DNA of 64,000 nucleotides from Flavobacteriales bacterium. Lineage in GTDB: Bacteria; Bacteroidota; Bacteroidia; Flavobacteriales_G; JALEGO01. The stretch lies in contig JAHDCS010000003.1 of NCBI GenBank assembly GCA_020629755.1, forward strand, positions 9,510 through 73,509, read 5' to 3'. This document shows positions 9,247-17,475 of this stretch, one piece after another (positions within the stretch are counted from its first letter, which is position 1; the number at the start of each line of letters is the position of its first letter). Under the pieces are notes generated by a model, which was given only the letters and a program-made list of their open reading frames with translations, did not search any database and was not told the DNA's origin. The translations under genes were made by a program, and so were the position numbers.

Positions 9247-9274
9247 AAAAGGGGCATATTCTTAACCCCCTTTT
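9247..9274. terminator. Likely bidirectional intrinsic terminator
   Basis: An AAAAGGGG / CCCCTTTT hairpin (arms 9247-9254 and 9267-9274, 12-nt loop) lies between the convergent genes at 8850-9245 and 9300-9722. Its A/T-flanked stem could end transcription from either side. Confidence 0.65.
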
Positions 9275-9299
9275 AAATCTCTATTTGAAGCTTTAAGTT

Positions 9300-9722
9300 T
9301 TAATAAGGAAAATACACCCCAACTGTTTTTTGTATAGCCTCGTCTTCACCATCAGGGACAATTGAATAATCAAAGTACACATGACCTCCAGTATAGCGTA
9401 GTGGATTTCCTGTAAATTCAATAGTAGAATAGGTGTTGCCGGTATTATATGTCTCTTCAGCTTCTTCAGAAGTGCCATCACCATAATACCAAATTGATTT
9501 AATTGTTAGGGTTGAATTAAAACCAGAGTTAAAGTAAACTCCTGTGTTTTCTACTTTATACGCCACATAACTTTCTGTATCGTATAATTTTACAGGTTGT
9601 ACCGTAAAGCCATCGTTTTGTAGCTCTTGCAAACGCACATCTGTAAAATCAGATCCGCAACCTGTATTAGACAATAAAAGTGAAATAAATCCGAGTGCAA
9701 AAAATAGTTTAATTGTTTTCAT
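9300..9722 (-). CDS. Small lipoprotein of unknown function, next to a Tae4-like gene
   Basis: 140 residues. A lipoprotein signal peptide ends LLLSNTGC (Cys22). The mature part is beta-rich and acidic (SYVAYKVENTGVYFNSGF; IWYYGDGTSEEAEE) with no further Cys. I do not recognise a family. It lies 60 bp downstream of, and on the same strand as, the Tae4-like lipoprotein gene, so it could be a periplasmic inhibitor (immunity-type protein) of that enzyme. That is inference from position only. It ends before the shared terminator at 9247-9274. Confidence 0.6.
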   Translation of the reverse strand: MKTIKLFFALGFISLLLSNTGCGSDFTDVRLQELQNDGFTVQPVKLYDTESYVAYKVENTGVYFNSGFNSTLTIKSIWYYGDGTSEEAEETYNTGNTYSTIEFTGNPLRYTGGHVYFDYSIVPDGEDEAIQKTVGVYFPY

Positions 9723-9782
9723 GATTAAAATAGGTTTTTAAATTTTCTACAAAATTGAAGAATTAAAAAAGGCGAGTCAAGT

Positions 9783-10406
9783 TTATTTTGCTTCCCAGAG
9801 CATTACTTTAAGTGCATTATTAAAATAATAACCTGGTATATGGGCGTAATTTCCGCCTAAAACACGATCGCCATTAAATACTGTAGAATGGCCTGTGGCA
9901 TCATTCCAAAGATTACCTGTTTCAAACAAAATAATGCCTTTATGGCCAATAAATTCGTCTTTATTTTTTCCCACAATTGTAGGTTCACCATATGCTTGAA
10001 TCAAATATTCTTTCATGGTTTTTACTCTAAAAACATACACATATCCATTGTCTGCCGAAGAAGTTTCATTAGACATAAATGGCATGGGGTGTCCGCTTAA
10101 ATTTATAGTGTGGCTTAACTTTAGCGCACAGGTATTGTTGCCCCAATAGCCAGCATCTAAATTTAACTTAACCAATCCACCAACCATATCTGCAAATTCT
10201 TGATCAGACATCCCGCTATCTGGTAAATGCTTGCCATACTCTGGGTAATTGGCAATCAATGCTGATGCAGAAGGTAATGTTTGGTAAGACACAATAACCG
10301 AGTCATGTAATACTACTTTTAGGTCTTCTTCTTGTCGTTCACAGCTTGTATAAGAAAAAAGAAGCGATGTGAAGATAACCCCTAATAATAAAATTTGTTT
10401 TTTCAT
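9783..10406 (-). CDS. Lipoprotein resembling the Tae4 peptidoglycan amidase family
   Basis: 207 residues. The lipoprotein signal peptide ends SYTSC (Cys22). The mature domain matches what I know of the Tae4 (type VI amidase effector 4) pattern. A catalytic-Cys block NNTCALKLSHTINLSG holds Cys93. GYVYVFRVKTMKEYLIQAYG follows, then KGIILFETGNLWNDATGHST with candidate catalytic His173, and the sequence closes with a short LW end. Tae4 enzymes cleave the gamma-D-Glu/meso-DAP bond in peptidoglycan. The signal peptide argues for routine lipoprotein export over type VI delivery, and no type VI genes are in the window. The residue after GH is Ser and not the usual Asp, so the active site deserves checking. 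The next gene downstream is another small lipoprotein. Confidence 0.65.
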   Translation of the reverse strand: MKKQILLLGVIFTSLLFSYTSCERQEEDLKVVLHDSVIVSYQTLPSASALIANYPEYGKHLPDSGMSDQEFADMVGGLVKLNLDAGYWGNNTCALKLSHTINLSGHPMPFMSNETSSADNGYVYVFRVKTMKEYLIQAYGEPTIVGKNKDEFIGHKGIILFETGNLWNDATGHSTVFNGDRVLGGNYAHIPGYYFNNALKVMLWEAK

Positions 10407-10472
10407 AATGCAAAATTAGAGCTACAAACAAAGCAATGCAATAATTTTTTATTTTAGTAAAAAAAGACCTCT

Positions 10473-10880
10473 ATGCTAAAACATATTGAACATATCGGAA
10501 TAGCTGTTGATTCACTTGAAGAGGCTTCAAAAATTTTTGATGTTTTATTTGAAAAAAAAGCATATAAAGATGAGGTAGTTGCTTCTGAAGGTGTAACTAC
10601 CCGGTTTTATAAAATTGGGAATACTAAAATTGAATTGTTACAGGCCAATAATTCAACTAGCCCAATTGCTAAATTTTTAGAAAAAAAAGGCAAAGGCGTG
10701 CATCATCTAGCTTTTGAAACTGACGATATTGAATCAGAAATTAGTCGGTTAACCTCAGCTGGTTTTAATCTAATTCACTCTACTCCAAAAAAAGGAGCCG
10801 ATAATAAGCGTATTGCTTTTTTACATCCTAAAAGCACAGAGAAAGTACTTATTGAGCTTTGTCAAGAGAATAATACATAA
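10473..10880 (+). CDS. mce: Methylmalonyl-CoA epimerase
   Basis: 135 residues in two VOC halves: HIEHIGIAVDSLEEASKIFD (metal-ligand His) and GKGVHHLAFETDDIESEI (second His), ending FLHPKSTEKVLIELCQ (Glu ligand). Length and motifs match bacterial methylmalonyl-CoA epimerase, which interconverts the (2R) and (2S) isomers in propionate and odd-chain or branched-chain amino-acid degradation. The mutase genes are not in the window. The 3' end overlaps the convergent feoB by 19 bp. Confidence 0.9.
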   Translation: MLKHIEHIGIAVDSLEEASKIFDVLFEKKAYKDEVVASEGVTTRFYKIGNTKIELLQANNSTSPIAKFLEKKGKGVHHLAFETDDIESEISRLTSAGFNLIHSTPKKGADNKRIAFLHPKSTEKVLIELCQENNT

Positions 10881-12682
10881 GTGATTTTAGCACAGAAAAT
10901 AGCTAAAGTTGTCATCCCTAAAAACTGCAAAAGAGGCCATTTAAATGTCTTTGTTTCTTTTTTAACAACAGCTATGGTGCTGATGCATTGTAAAGCTAAA
11001 GCATAAAAAACAAGCAAAGACATCCCTGTCGCTAAGCTATAGACGCTTGACCCATCTTCAAAAACATCTTGTCTCATAGCATGTATGAGGCCTTGTTCGT
11101 TTTCATCACTCATGCCATATATGGCCGCCATACTTCCAACGAATACTTCACGAGCTGCAAAAGATGAAATAATCCCCACGCCTATCTTCCAGTTATACCC
11201 CAAGGGTTTAATCACTGGCTCTATGGCTTTCCCGGCTATAGCCAAATAAGAATGCTCTATTTGTGGTTCACTCGTCTTATAAAAGCTCATGTTGGGCCCA
11301 TTACTGGCTAAAAACCATAAAATAATAGACGCAAAGAATATATACTTTCCGGCTTCTAAAACAAAGCGCTTGCATTGGGTAAAAACGACCACGCATACTT
11401 TGTATATCTCAGGCCATCTTAAAGCAGGTAATTGAGTAATGTTTTTTTGGGGGGATGTTGATATTGGTGTAACTGTTTTACTTAAAATAAACGCCGCTAA
11501 GGCTGTTGTGAAAATGCTTAAAAAATACAATAAAAATAGCGCCCAAGATTTGTAGCTTAATCCTAAAAATAAACCTGAAGGAATCACTAAAGTGATAAGC
11601 AGTACATAAACTGGAAGTCGGGCAGAGCAAGATAAAAACGGAATCACTAAATTAGAAATCAATCGTTTTTTAGGATCTGCTATGGTTCTAGTGGCCATAA
11701 TAGCTGGTACTGCGCAAGCGTGAGCGCTAACCATTGGAATCATTGCGTTTCCAGTCAGGCCTATTTTAGTAAACAACCCGTTCATTAAAAATGATGCTCT
11801 TGGTAAATACCCAGATTGAGACAGCCACTCTAAAATAAAAAACAAGAAGGCTATTTGTGGAATAAAAACTACCACACCGGCTATTCCTGGTATAATTGCT
11901 TGAGAAAGCAATCTTGAAAACCAATGATTTTCAAACAAATGCGCACTTAATAAAGAGGTTTTTTCAAACGAATATTCTATAAACGCTATTGGGTAATCTG
12001 AAAAAGTAAATAACAGTTGAAATAGCCCTAAAAGGACAATACAAAACAACACAATTCCTAGAATAGGGTGGGTGCTTAACTTGTGTAGACTATCTTGTAA
12101 AGTGTTGTTTTGTTGATCTTGCTGATACTGACTTACTTTTAAAACACGATCGATGTTTTGATAAATTGATAAATACCCCATTTCTTTGGAGGGATGTGCT
12201 GTATCCGTTTTTGTATTTTTTTTAAAAATAGCTTTTAAAAAAGAGTCTATTTTTTGCACGTTTTTTTGAAAAAAAACCGGAATACCTAAAGCTTTTGACA
12301 GCTGCTCTACATCAATGCTATTGTGTTTTGATTCTTGCAACACTAAAATAATTGGCAGGCCCAGGTTTTTAATCTGATAAAATAAAAGAAGGTCTTGCCT
12401 TAAATTTTGTAAAGGCGCTATATAAACTACTAGACTGTTTTGTTGGATGTTTTTTATCTTTTCAGTGGCAACTTTTTCGTCTTCACTCCTTGGTTGTAAA
12501 CTGTAGGTACCGGGCAGATCATAAAACGTAAACGATTTAGTATTGTATTCAATTGTTTTTTGTTGGATGGATGTGGTTACTCCATCATAATTGCCTGTTT
12601 TTAAATGTGTGCCGCAAATTTGATTAAAAAAGCTTGTCTTTCCTGCATTAGGATTTCCTGAAATATAAAAGTGCTTAAACAC
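10862..12682 (-). CDS. feoB: Ferrous iron transporter FeoB with degenerate G4 motif
   Basis: 606 residues, somewhat shorter than many FeoB proteins. The N-terminal G domain has G1 GNPNAGKTS (about residues 9-17), switch I GVTT, and G3 DLPGTYSL. The place where NxxD (G4) is expected reads LVLQESKHN, so both the Asn and Asp that read guanine are absent. The membrane part keeps FeoB landmarks: a CAVPAIMATR gate motif, PFLSCSARLPVYVLLI, and SSFAAREVFVG. It imports Fe2+ across the inner membrane. It overlaps feoA by 8 bp and the convergent mce by 19 bp. Whether this G domain still selects GTP is open. Confidence 0.93.
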   Translation of the reverse strand: MFKHFYISGNPNAGKTSFFNQICGTHLKTGNYDGVTTSIQQKTIEYNTKSFTFYDLPGTYSLQPRSEDEKVATEKIKNIQQNSLVVYIAPLQNLRQDLLLFYQIKNLGLPIILVLQESKHNSIDVEQLSKALGIPVFFQKNVQKIDSFLKAIFKKNTKTDTAHPSKEMGYLSIYQNIDRVLKVSQYQQDQQNNTLQDSLHKLSTHPILGIVLFCIVLLGLFQLLFTFSDYPIAFIEYSFEKTSLLSAHLFENHWFSRLLSQAIIPGIAGVVVFIPQIAFLFFILEWLSQSGYLPRASFLMNGLFTKIGLTGNAMIPMVSAHACAVPAIMATRTIADPKKRLISNLVIPFLSCSARLPVYVLLITLVIPSGLFLGLSYKSWALFLLYFLSIFTTALAAFILSKTVTPISTSPQKNITQLPALRWPEIYKVCVVVFTQCKRFVLEAGKYIFFASIILWFLASNGPNMSFYKTSEPQIEHSYLAIAGKAIEPVIKPLGYNWKIGVGIISSFAAREVFVGSMAAIYGMSDENEQGLIHAMRQDVFEDGSSVYSLATGMSLLVFYALALQCISTIAVVKKETKTFKWPLLQFLGMTTLAIFCAKITYVLFS

Positions 12683-12893
12683 GTTCTACTTCTATTTTTT
12701 GAGCTAATACATGTGCTATAGTTAGTATGGATTGCTCTTTTTTACACATTACTCCCCCTTTTAAAATCGCTTTGGTTTGAATAGATAACACATCCCCCAC
12801 AAACAAACCAAAAGCAGATAATTCTATCTGATTGCCTTCAGGTATTTTTTTAATCCGATACGCAATCCCTGGATTTGCCTGATGCAAAAACAA
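12675..12893 (-). CDS. feoA: FeoA-domain protein, likely TTG start
   Basis: I place the start at TTG 12893, giving 72 residues (LFLHQANPGIAYRIKKIPEG to HVLAQKIEVERV), which matches a complete SH3-like FeoA domain of about 75 residues. An in-frame ATG at 12983 lies deep inside ahcY, and its extra 30 residues do not belong to the domain. FeoA is a small cytosolic partner of FeoB in ferrous iron uptake. It lies 10 bp downstream of ahcY and overlaps feoB by 8 bp, suggesting an ahcY-feoA-feoB transcript, which is an unusual mix of functions. Confidence 0.8.
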   Translation of the reverse strand: MFLHQANPGIAYRIKKIPEGNQIELSAFGLFVGDVLSIQTKAILKGGVMCKKEQSILTIAHVLAQKIEVERV

Positions 12894-12903
12894 TGGGTTT
12901 ACT

Positions 12904-14208
12904 TTAGTATCTGTAATGCTCTGGCTTATAAGGCCCTTCAACCTTAACAGATATATAATCGGCCTGATCTTTAGATAATTCATCTAACTCTACACCGATC
13001 TTATCTAGATGTAATCGGGCTACTTTTTCATCTAACTTTTTTGGAAGTGTATATACCTTATTCTCGTATTTTTGAGGGTTGTTCCAAAGTTCAATTTGCG
13101 CTAGTGTTTGATTGGTGAAAGAAGCTGACATCACAAAAGAAGGATGGCCAGTGGCGCAACCTAAATTTACTAATCGTCCTTCAGCGAGTATAATAATATC
13201 TTTTCCATCAATTGTATAGAGATCTACCTGTGGTTTAATTGTGTTTTTAGTATCGCCATAGGTCTTGTTTAACCAAGCCATATCAATTTCGTTGTCAAAG
13301 TGACCAATATTACAAACAATGGCTTTGTCTTTCATTTTTCTGAAGGCTTTTTCTGTAATGATATCTTTATTGCCTGTAGTAGTCACTACAATATCTGCTT
13401 GACCTACTACGTTTAATAACTTTTTTACTTCAAAGCCCTCCATGGCTGCTTGTAAAGCACAAATTGGGTCAATTTCTGTCACAATTACTCTTGCTCCTGC
13501 CGCACGAAGAGATTCAGCAGATCCTTTTCCAACATCTCCAAATCCACAAACAACAGCTACTTTACCCGCCATCATAACATCTGTTGCTCTACGAATGCCG
13601 TCTACCAAAGACTCTCTACACCCGTATTTATTATCAAATTTAGATTTAGTTACCGAATCATTAACATTGATAGCCGGTGTAAGAAGTGTTCCGTTTTTTT
13701 CTCTTTCATACAAGCGGTGAACGCCTGTGGTTGTCTCTTCTGATAAGCCTTTAATGTCTTTGACAAGTTCAGGGTAATGATCAAACACCATATTCGTCAA
13801 ATCGCCACCGTCGTCTAAAATCATATTTAAAGGTTGTCCGTCTTTAAAAAAGAGCGTTTGCTCAATACACCAGTCAAACTCTTCTTCATTCATGCCTTTC
13901 CAAGCATATACAGGTATGCCGGCAGCAGCAATAGCGGCAGCGGCATGGTCTTGTGTAGAGAAGATATTACAAGACGACCAGGTCACCTCAGCGCCTAAAT
14001 CTACTAATGTTTCAATCAAAACAGCGGTTTGAATGGTCATGTGCAAACAACCAGCAATACGTGCCCCTTGTAGTGGTTTTGTTTTTTTATACTCTTCTCT
14101 AAGAGCCATAAGGCCAGGCATTTCAGCTTCAGCTAATCTGATCTCTTTTCTCCCCCATTCTGCTAGGGATATGTCTTTTACTTTATAGGGTACTTTTTCG
14201 CTAGTCAT
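12904..14208 (-). CDS. ahcY: S-adenosyl-L-homocysteine hydrolase
   Basis: Motifs cover the family end to end: [39 protein letters not shown], the NAD-binding [18 protein letters not shown], and the C-terminal PYKPEHYRY. It hydrolyses S-adenosylhomocysteine to adenosine and homocysteine, sustaining the methylation cycle in the cytosol. In-frame ATGs occur at 14241, 14220 and 14208. I prefer 14208 ([12 protein letters not shown]) because homologues begin just before the [10 protein letters not shown] segment. The 14241 codon also lies within a TAnnTTTG promoter element (14239-14246). feoA and feoB follow closely. Confidence 0.95.
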   Translation of the reverse strand: MTSEKVPYKVKDISLAEWGRKEIRLAEAEMPGLMALREEYKKTKPLQGARIAGCLHMTIQTAVLIETLVDLGAEVTWSSCNIFSTQDHAAAAIAAAGIPVYAWKGMNEEEFDWCIEQTLFFKDGQPLNMILDDGGDLTNMVFDHYPELVKDIKGLSEETTTGVHRLYEREKNGTLLTPAINVNDSVTKSKFDNKYGCRESLVDGIRRATDVMMAGKVAVVCGFGDVGKGSAESLRAAGARVIVTEIDPICALQAAMEGFEVKKLLNVVGQADIVVTTTGNKDIITEKAFRKMKDKAIVCNIGHFDNEIDMAWLNKTYGDTKNTIKPQVDLYTIDGKDIIILAEGRLVNLGCATGHPSFVMSASFTNQTLAQIELWNNPQKYENKVYTLPKKLDEKVARLHLDKIGVELDELSKDQADYISVKVEGPYKPEHYRY

Positions 14209-14238
14209 AGATTCAGGCATAAGAATTTTTTTAGACCA

Positions 14239-14246
14239 CAAATTTA
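14239..14246 (-). promoter_or_regulatory. Candidate -7 element (TAAATTTG) of ahcY-feoAB
   Basis: The minus strand reads TAAATTTG, matching the Bacteroidota -7 consensus TAnnTTTG, 31-38 bp upstream of the preferred ahcY start at 14208. I see no clear TTG -33 element at the usual distance, so confidence is limited. Confidence 0.45.
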
Positions 14247-14305
14247 ACCCTTTTATCGGGGTTTAATAGCGTTTTTAAAGAAATTTCATGGAAACTGTTT
14301 AGGTT

Positions 14306-15319
14306 TTAGTTGGTTTTGCTTTCTTTAGGCCAAATAAATTCGCCTTTGGTGTTGATGTAGCCAAATTTTGACGCTTTAAAACGTCCTGTTTGAACTTTAG
14401 CAATGCCATGATGAAAATCTGAGGCGTTCTGAAATTCACGTGCAATTACTACTGCGCCCGATTTATTAATGTACCCAAATTTTGTTTTTCCAGCATCTGC
14501 AGTGCCAATAGAAGCCATCCCGTCTTTAAAAGAAAAAGCACGATCATAATTCATGCCAATTACTTGCGTGCCTTTTGCATTAACATACCCGTATTTAGCA
14601 GTTTTTTTAGGCCCTTTTTGCACCAAAGCTAATCCTTCCGAAAACGGCACAGCAAAATCATACGTAGGCTCAATGACATAGACTCCTTTTGTGTTGATAT
14701 ACCCCCATTTTCCGGTACTGTAATCTTTTGCTGGGGCTAATCCCTCTTTAAAATTAGAAGCCCTCATAAATTTTGTCGGAATGATTTCGTTGCCTGTCTT
14801 ATCCATATACCCCCATTCTTTATTGCGTTCAAACTTTGCCAATCCTTCAAAAAATCCATAGACGTTTACGCCTTTTGTTTCAAAAATTTCTTTTCCGGTT
14901 TTATCTATAAATACATAGTGTTTATCCGCCTTTTTTAAGCGGGCCAAACCATCTGAAAAAGAGTATGCACTCAGGGCTTCAACAGATAGTTTTTCTTCGC
15001 CTTTTTTATCAATATATTTCCATTGACCCTCTTGTTTCACGGCTGCCAATCCTTCTGAAAAATCATACACCTTCTCATATTTTGCCTCAATGATAATTTT
15101 TCCAGTATGGTTTACAAATCCATACTTTTCATCCATCCGAATTCTTGCCATACCCTCTTTGAATAAATATGCATAATCATAGGTAGGCGCTATGAGTTGG
15201 CGCCCCATTTTATCAATAAAACCATACTTTTGTGTTGAATCTTGTATCGGATACAAGTAATTCTGTGCAATACAAATCGATGAAAGTAAAAAAAGAAAAG
15301 AAAATTTAAAGGTTTTCAT
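14306..15319 (-). CDS. Secreted WG-repeat protein
   Basis: 337 residues from the ATG at 15319 (MKTFKFSFLFLLSSICIAQ, a clean signal peptide). An ATG at 15346 would only add a polar leader. The mature protein is about eight or nine copies of a 33-36-residue WG/KWG repeat with the core YGFIDKxGxxxIxxxYDxAxxFxEGLAxV. This repeat is widespread in Bacteroidota secreted and surface proteins and is thought to mediate binding, with function unknown. Its start codon overlaps that of the divergent Sfp-like gene, so the two promoters must lie inside each other's coding regions. Confidence 0.82.
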   Translation of the reverse strand: MKTFKFSFLFLLSSICIAQNYLYPIQDSTQKYGFIDKMGRQLIAPTYDYAYLFKEGMARIRMDEKYGFVNHTGKIIIEAKYEKVYDFSEGLAAVKQEGQWKYIDKKGEEKLSVEALSAYSFSDGLARLKKADKHYVFIDKTGKEIFETKGVNVYGFFEGLAKFERNKEWGYMDKTGNEIIPTKFMRASNFKEGLAPAKDYSTGKWGYINTKGVYVIEPTYDFAVPFSEGLALVQKGPKKTAKYGYVNAKGTQVIGMNYDRAFSFKDGMASIGTADAGKTKFGYINKSGAVVIAREFQNASDFHHGIAKVQTGRFKASKFGYINTKGEFIWPKESKTN

Positions 15320-15974
15320 GGTGTTTGACTTAGAACCAAAATACATAAAAATACTGAATAAATCCCTTTGTTTTTATCAGATTTGCTCTGGTTATGAGCT
15401 TTGTGTATTTGATGTCAAACCAATTCAAAAAAGCAGCGAATTTTCTGCCTTTTTAGTTCCTAAAAAACTATGTCTTAATCATAAAAAAAGACACTTAGAA
15501 AGAAAAACAACCGCCTTTTTATTATGGCAAATAAAACCCCATTTGTACTCTAGTTTTTGCTATAAAAAAACAGGTAAGCCTGTGTTTAAAAACCAAGAGG
15601 TTTTCATGAGTATTTCTCATCATCACCATTTTTTCGCCTTAATTTTTTCAAAAAACCGTTGCGGTATTGATGTTTTAAAAAGGGATGTCAACTTATCTAA
15701 ACTTCAAAAGAAATTCTTTTTTGTGAAGCAAAAAAACATCCCCCAAAAGAGTAATAAAAAGAGACTTCTTCAACTTATATGGACTTCAAAAGAAGCCTTA
15801 TATAAAACAGAAAAAAAGCAAAAAAACATCCACATAAATTCTTTTAAACATATGAGTACCACACAACGATCAAAAAATAGTTTTGAGAGTTTTTTTAGAC
15901 TTGACAAAAATAAAATACAAACCTTTACCACCTATCAAAAAGCCTTTACGCTCTCTTTTGTAATTAATTACTAA
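15318..15974 (+). CDS. 4'-phosphopantetheinyl transferase superfamily protein (Sfp-like)
   Basis: 218 residues. The C-terminal half has the superfamily signatures: SISHHHHFFAL, NRCGIDVLKRDV (metal-binding Asp) and IWTSKEALYKTEKK (WxxKEAxxK). The N-terminal half is diverged. The family transfers phosphopantetheine from CoA to a Ser of carrier proteins, activating fatty-acid, polyketide or peptide synthases. The start is uncertain: ATG 15318 overlaps the start codon of the divergent WG gene, and a later non-ATG start is possible. The GGGP synthase-like gene starts 8 bp downstream. Confidence 0.75.
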   Translation: MVFDLEPKYIKILNKSLCFYQICSGYELCVFDVKPIQKSSEFSAFLVPKKLCLNHKKRHLERKTTAFLLWQIKPHLYSSFCYKKTGKPVFKNQEVFMSISHHHHFFALIFSKNRCGIDVLKRDVNLSKLQKKFFFVKQKNIPQKSNKKRLLQLIWTSKEALYKTEKKQKNIHINSFKHMSTTQRSKNSFESFFRLDKNKIQTFTTYQKAFTLSFVINY

Positions 15975-15982
15975 ATTTAAGA

Positions 15983-16735
15983 ATGTCTCGACGCTTTTTA
16001 GATCAGATCATTGAGAATAAAATATACCGTGGTGGATCGATTGCGGTTTTAATTGATCCTGAAAAAACCACTGTAGATCAAGTCAAATTTATTGCCCAAA
16101 AGATTGAACGTATAGAGTGTATTTCTTTTGCTTTTTTAGGGGGATCTTACATTGCTGATCAGTCCACTGATCGGTGGATAGAAACATTTAAGTTGTTTTG
16201 CTCAAAACCTTTGGTGTTGTTTCCGGGAGACGATTCACAATTAAGTGATAAAGCAGACGCTCTGTTACTGTTAAATTTAATTTCTGGACGTAATCCAAGG
16301 TATTTAATAGAAAAGCATATTGGCGCTGCGCAAAAGATTAAATCTCTTAAGATTGAAACCATATCGACCTCTTATATTTTAATTGATGGGCACACCTGTT
16401 CATCGGTACAGTATTTCACTCAAACAACGCCTATCCCCTCGCATTTAGATGCTGTTGTTGCCAATACCGCCTTGGCAGGCGAATTAATAGGGCATAAACT
16501 TATTTACCTTGAAGCTGGTAGTGGTGCTCTAATGCCTGTTAGCACACAGAGTATAAAAAAAGTACGTGAGAGTTGTGTAAATCCGATTATTGTGGGTGGA
16601 GGGATTAAAACTACCGATCAGATTCTAGACCATTTTAAAGCTGGAGCTTCTGTTGTGGTGATTGGCAATCACATAGAAAAAAATCCTGATTTTTTTGATG
16701 CCCTTGAAGGTTTAAATATAGGTGTATGCAATTAA
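15983..16735 (+). CDS. Geranylgeranylglyceryl phosphate synthase-like protein (PcrB/GGGPS group II)
   Basis: 250 residues in a TIM barrel. Visible landmarks are AVLIDPEKTT near the N-terminus (Mg/phosphate-binding Asp-Pro), a LFPGDDSQLS segment, SYILIDG, LIYLEAGSGA and the phosphate-binding IIVGGGIKTTDQI plus ASVVVIGNHIEK. The family joins sn-glycerol-1-phosphate to a polyprenyl diphosphate, the first step of archaeal ether lipids. Bacteroidota carry group II members whose physiological product is not settled. It overlaps the following ThiE-like gene by 10 bp and follows the Sfp-like gene by 8 bp. Confidence 0.85.
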   Translation: MSRRFLDQIIENKIYRGGSIAVLIDPEKTTVDQVKFIAQKIERIECISFAFLGGSYIADQSTDRWIETFKLFCSKPLVLFPGDDSQLSDKADALLLLNLISGRNPRYLIEKHIGAAQKIKSLKIETISTSYILIDGHTCSSVQYFTQTTPIPSHLDAVVANTALAGELIGHKLIYLEAGSGALMPVSTQSIKKVRESCVNPIIVGGGIKTTDQILDHFKAGASVVVIGNHIEKNPDFFDALEGLNIGVCN

Positions 16736-17352
16736 TCTGTTTTTCACAATCTAGATATCTTAAAGACGAATCAAAACAATTGATATCGCTGTTTAATGCA
16801 GGATTAAAAACCTTACATATTCAAAAGAAAGACAAGTCTAAAAGACGGCTTAAAGCACTGTTGAGTAAACTCCCAAAAGAGTACCATTCTAGAATTGTAA
16901 TTCACCATGCGTATGGGTTGGTTTTTAAATTTAAATTGAAAGGCATTCATCTCACTCGAAAAGAAAAAGCCAAACGGTTTAGTAAGCTGAAAATCTTTTT
17001 TATTAAACTTTTGAATCCAAAACTTACCATAAGTCTTTCTGCGCACAGCTTAGATAAACTCTCTACGACTCAGTATGGACTCGTAAAACTCAATTACTTG
17101 TTTTTAAGTCCGGTTTTTGATTCCATATCCAAACGCGGACATTTGGCCGCCTTTGCCTTTAAAGACATTAAAGTGCATTTAAAAAACAAAAAACTCCCTG
17201 TTATCGCCTTAGGTGGAGTTTCTTCAGAAGTGGTTTCTCAGGCTTCATTAGTAGGATTTAGTGGTGTTGCTATCGCGGGATTTTTATGGAAACAAAAAGA
17301 AGTGTTTTTAAACAACTTTAAACGTATTAAACACGCTTGTGCTGAACTGTAA
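16726..17352 (+). CDS. ThiE/TenI-family protein (thiamine phosphate synthase-like), diverged
   Basis: 208 residues in the ThiE/TenI TIM-barrel fold, shown by LKTLHIQKKD, a HLT segment (KGIHLTRKEK), LSAHSL, YLFLSPVFDSISKRGH and LPVIALGGVSSE. Several ThiE substrate motifs are altered: QLREKD reads HIQKKD, the usual HLGQxD reads HLTRKE, and GPvfxTxTK reads SPVFDSISK. It may be a TenI-like regulator or aminohydrolase relative, or an uncharacterised paralogue, and not a true thiamine phosphate synthase. No thiamine genes are nearby. The start overlaps the GGGPS-like gene by 10 bp. Confidence 0.65.
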   Translation: MQLICFSQSRYLKDESKQLISLFNAGLKTLHIQKKDKSKRRLKALLSKLPKEYHSRIVIHHAYGLVFKFKLKGIHLTRKEKAKRFSKLKIFFIKLLNPKLTISLSAHSLDKLSTTQYGLVKLNYLFLSPVFDSISKRGHLAAFAFKDIKVHLKNKKLPVIALGGVSSEVVSQASLVGFSGVAIAGFLWKQKEVFLNNFKRIKHACAEL

Positions 17353-17383
17353 AAAGCGTTAAGCCAAATTAAATTTTATTTTG

Positions 17384-17391
17384 TACATTTG
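17384..17391 (+). promoter_or_regulatory. Candidate -7 element (TACATTTG) of tRNA-fMet
   Basis: TACATTTG fits TAnnTTTG and ends 9 bp before the first base of the mature tRNA, the expected spacing for a tRNA gene transcribed on its own. A clear -33 TTG is not visible. Confidence 0.5.
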
Positions 17392-17400
17392 TACTCACAT

Positions 17401-17473
<73 letters not shown>

Positions 17474-17475
17474 CT

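Noticed and set aside
12894-12983. Upstream ATG start for FeoA at 12983
   Set aside because: It falls inside ahcY and adds residues that are not part of the FeoA domain; the TTG at 12893 fits the domain boundary.
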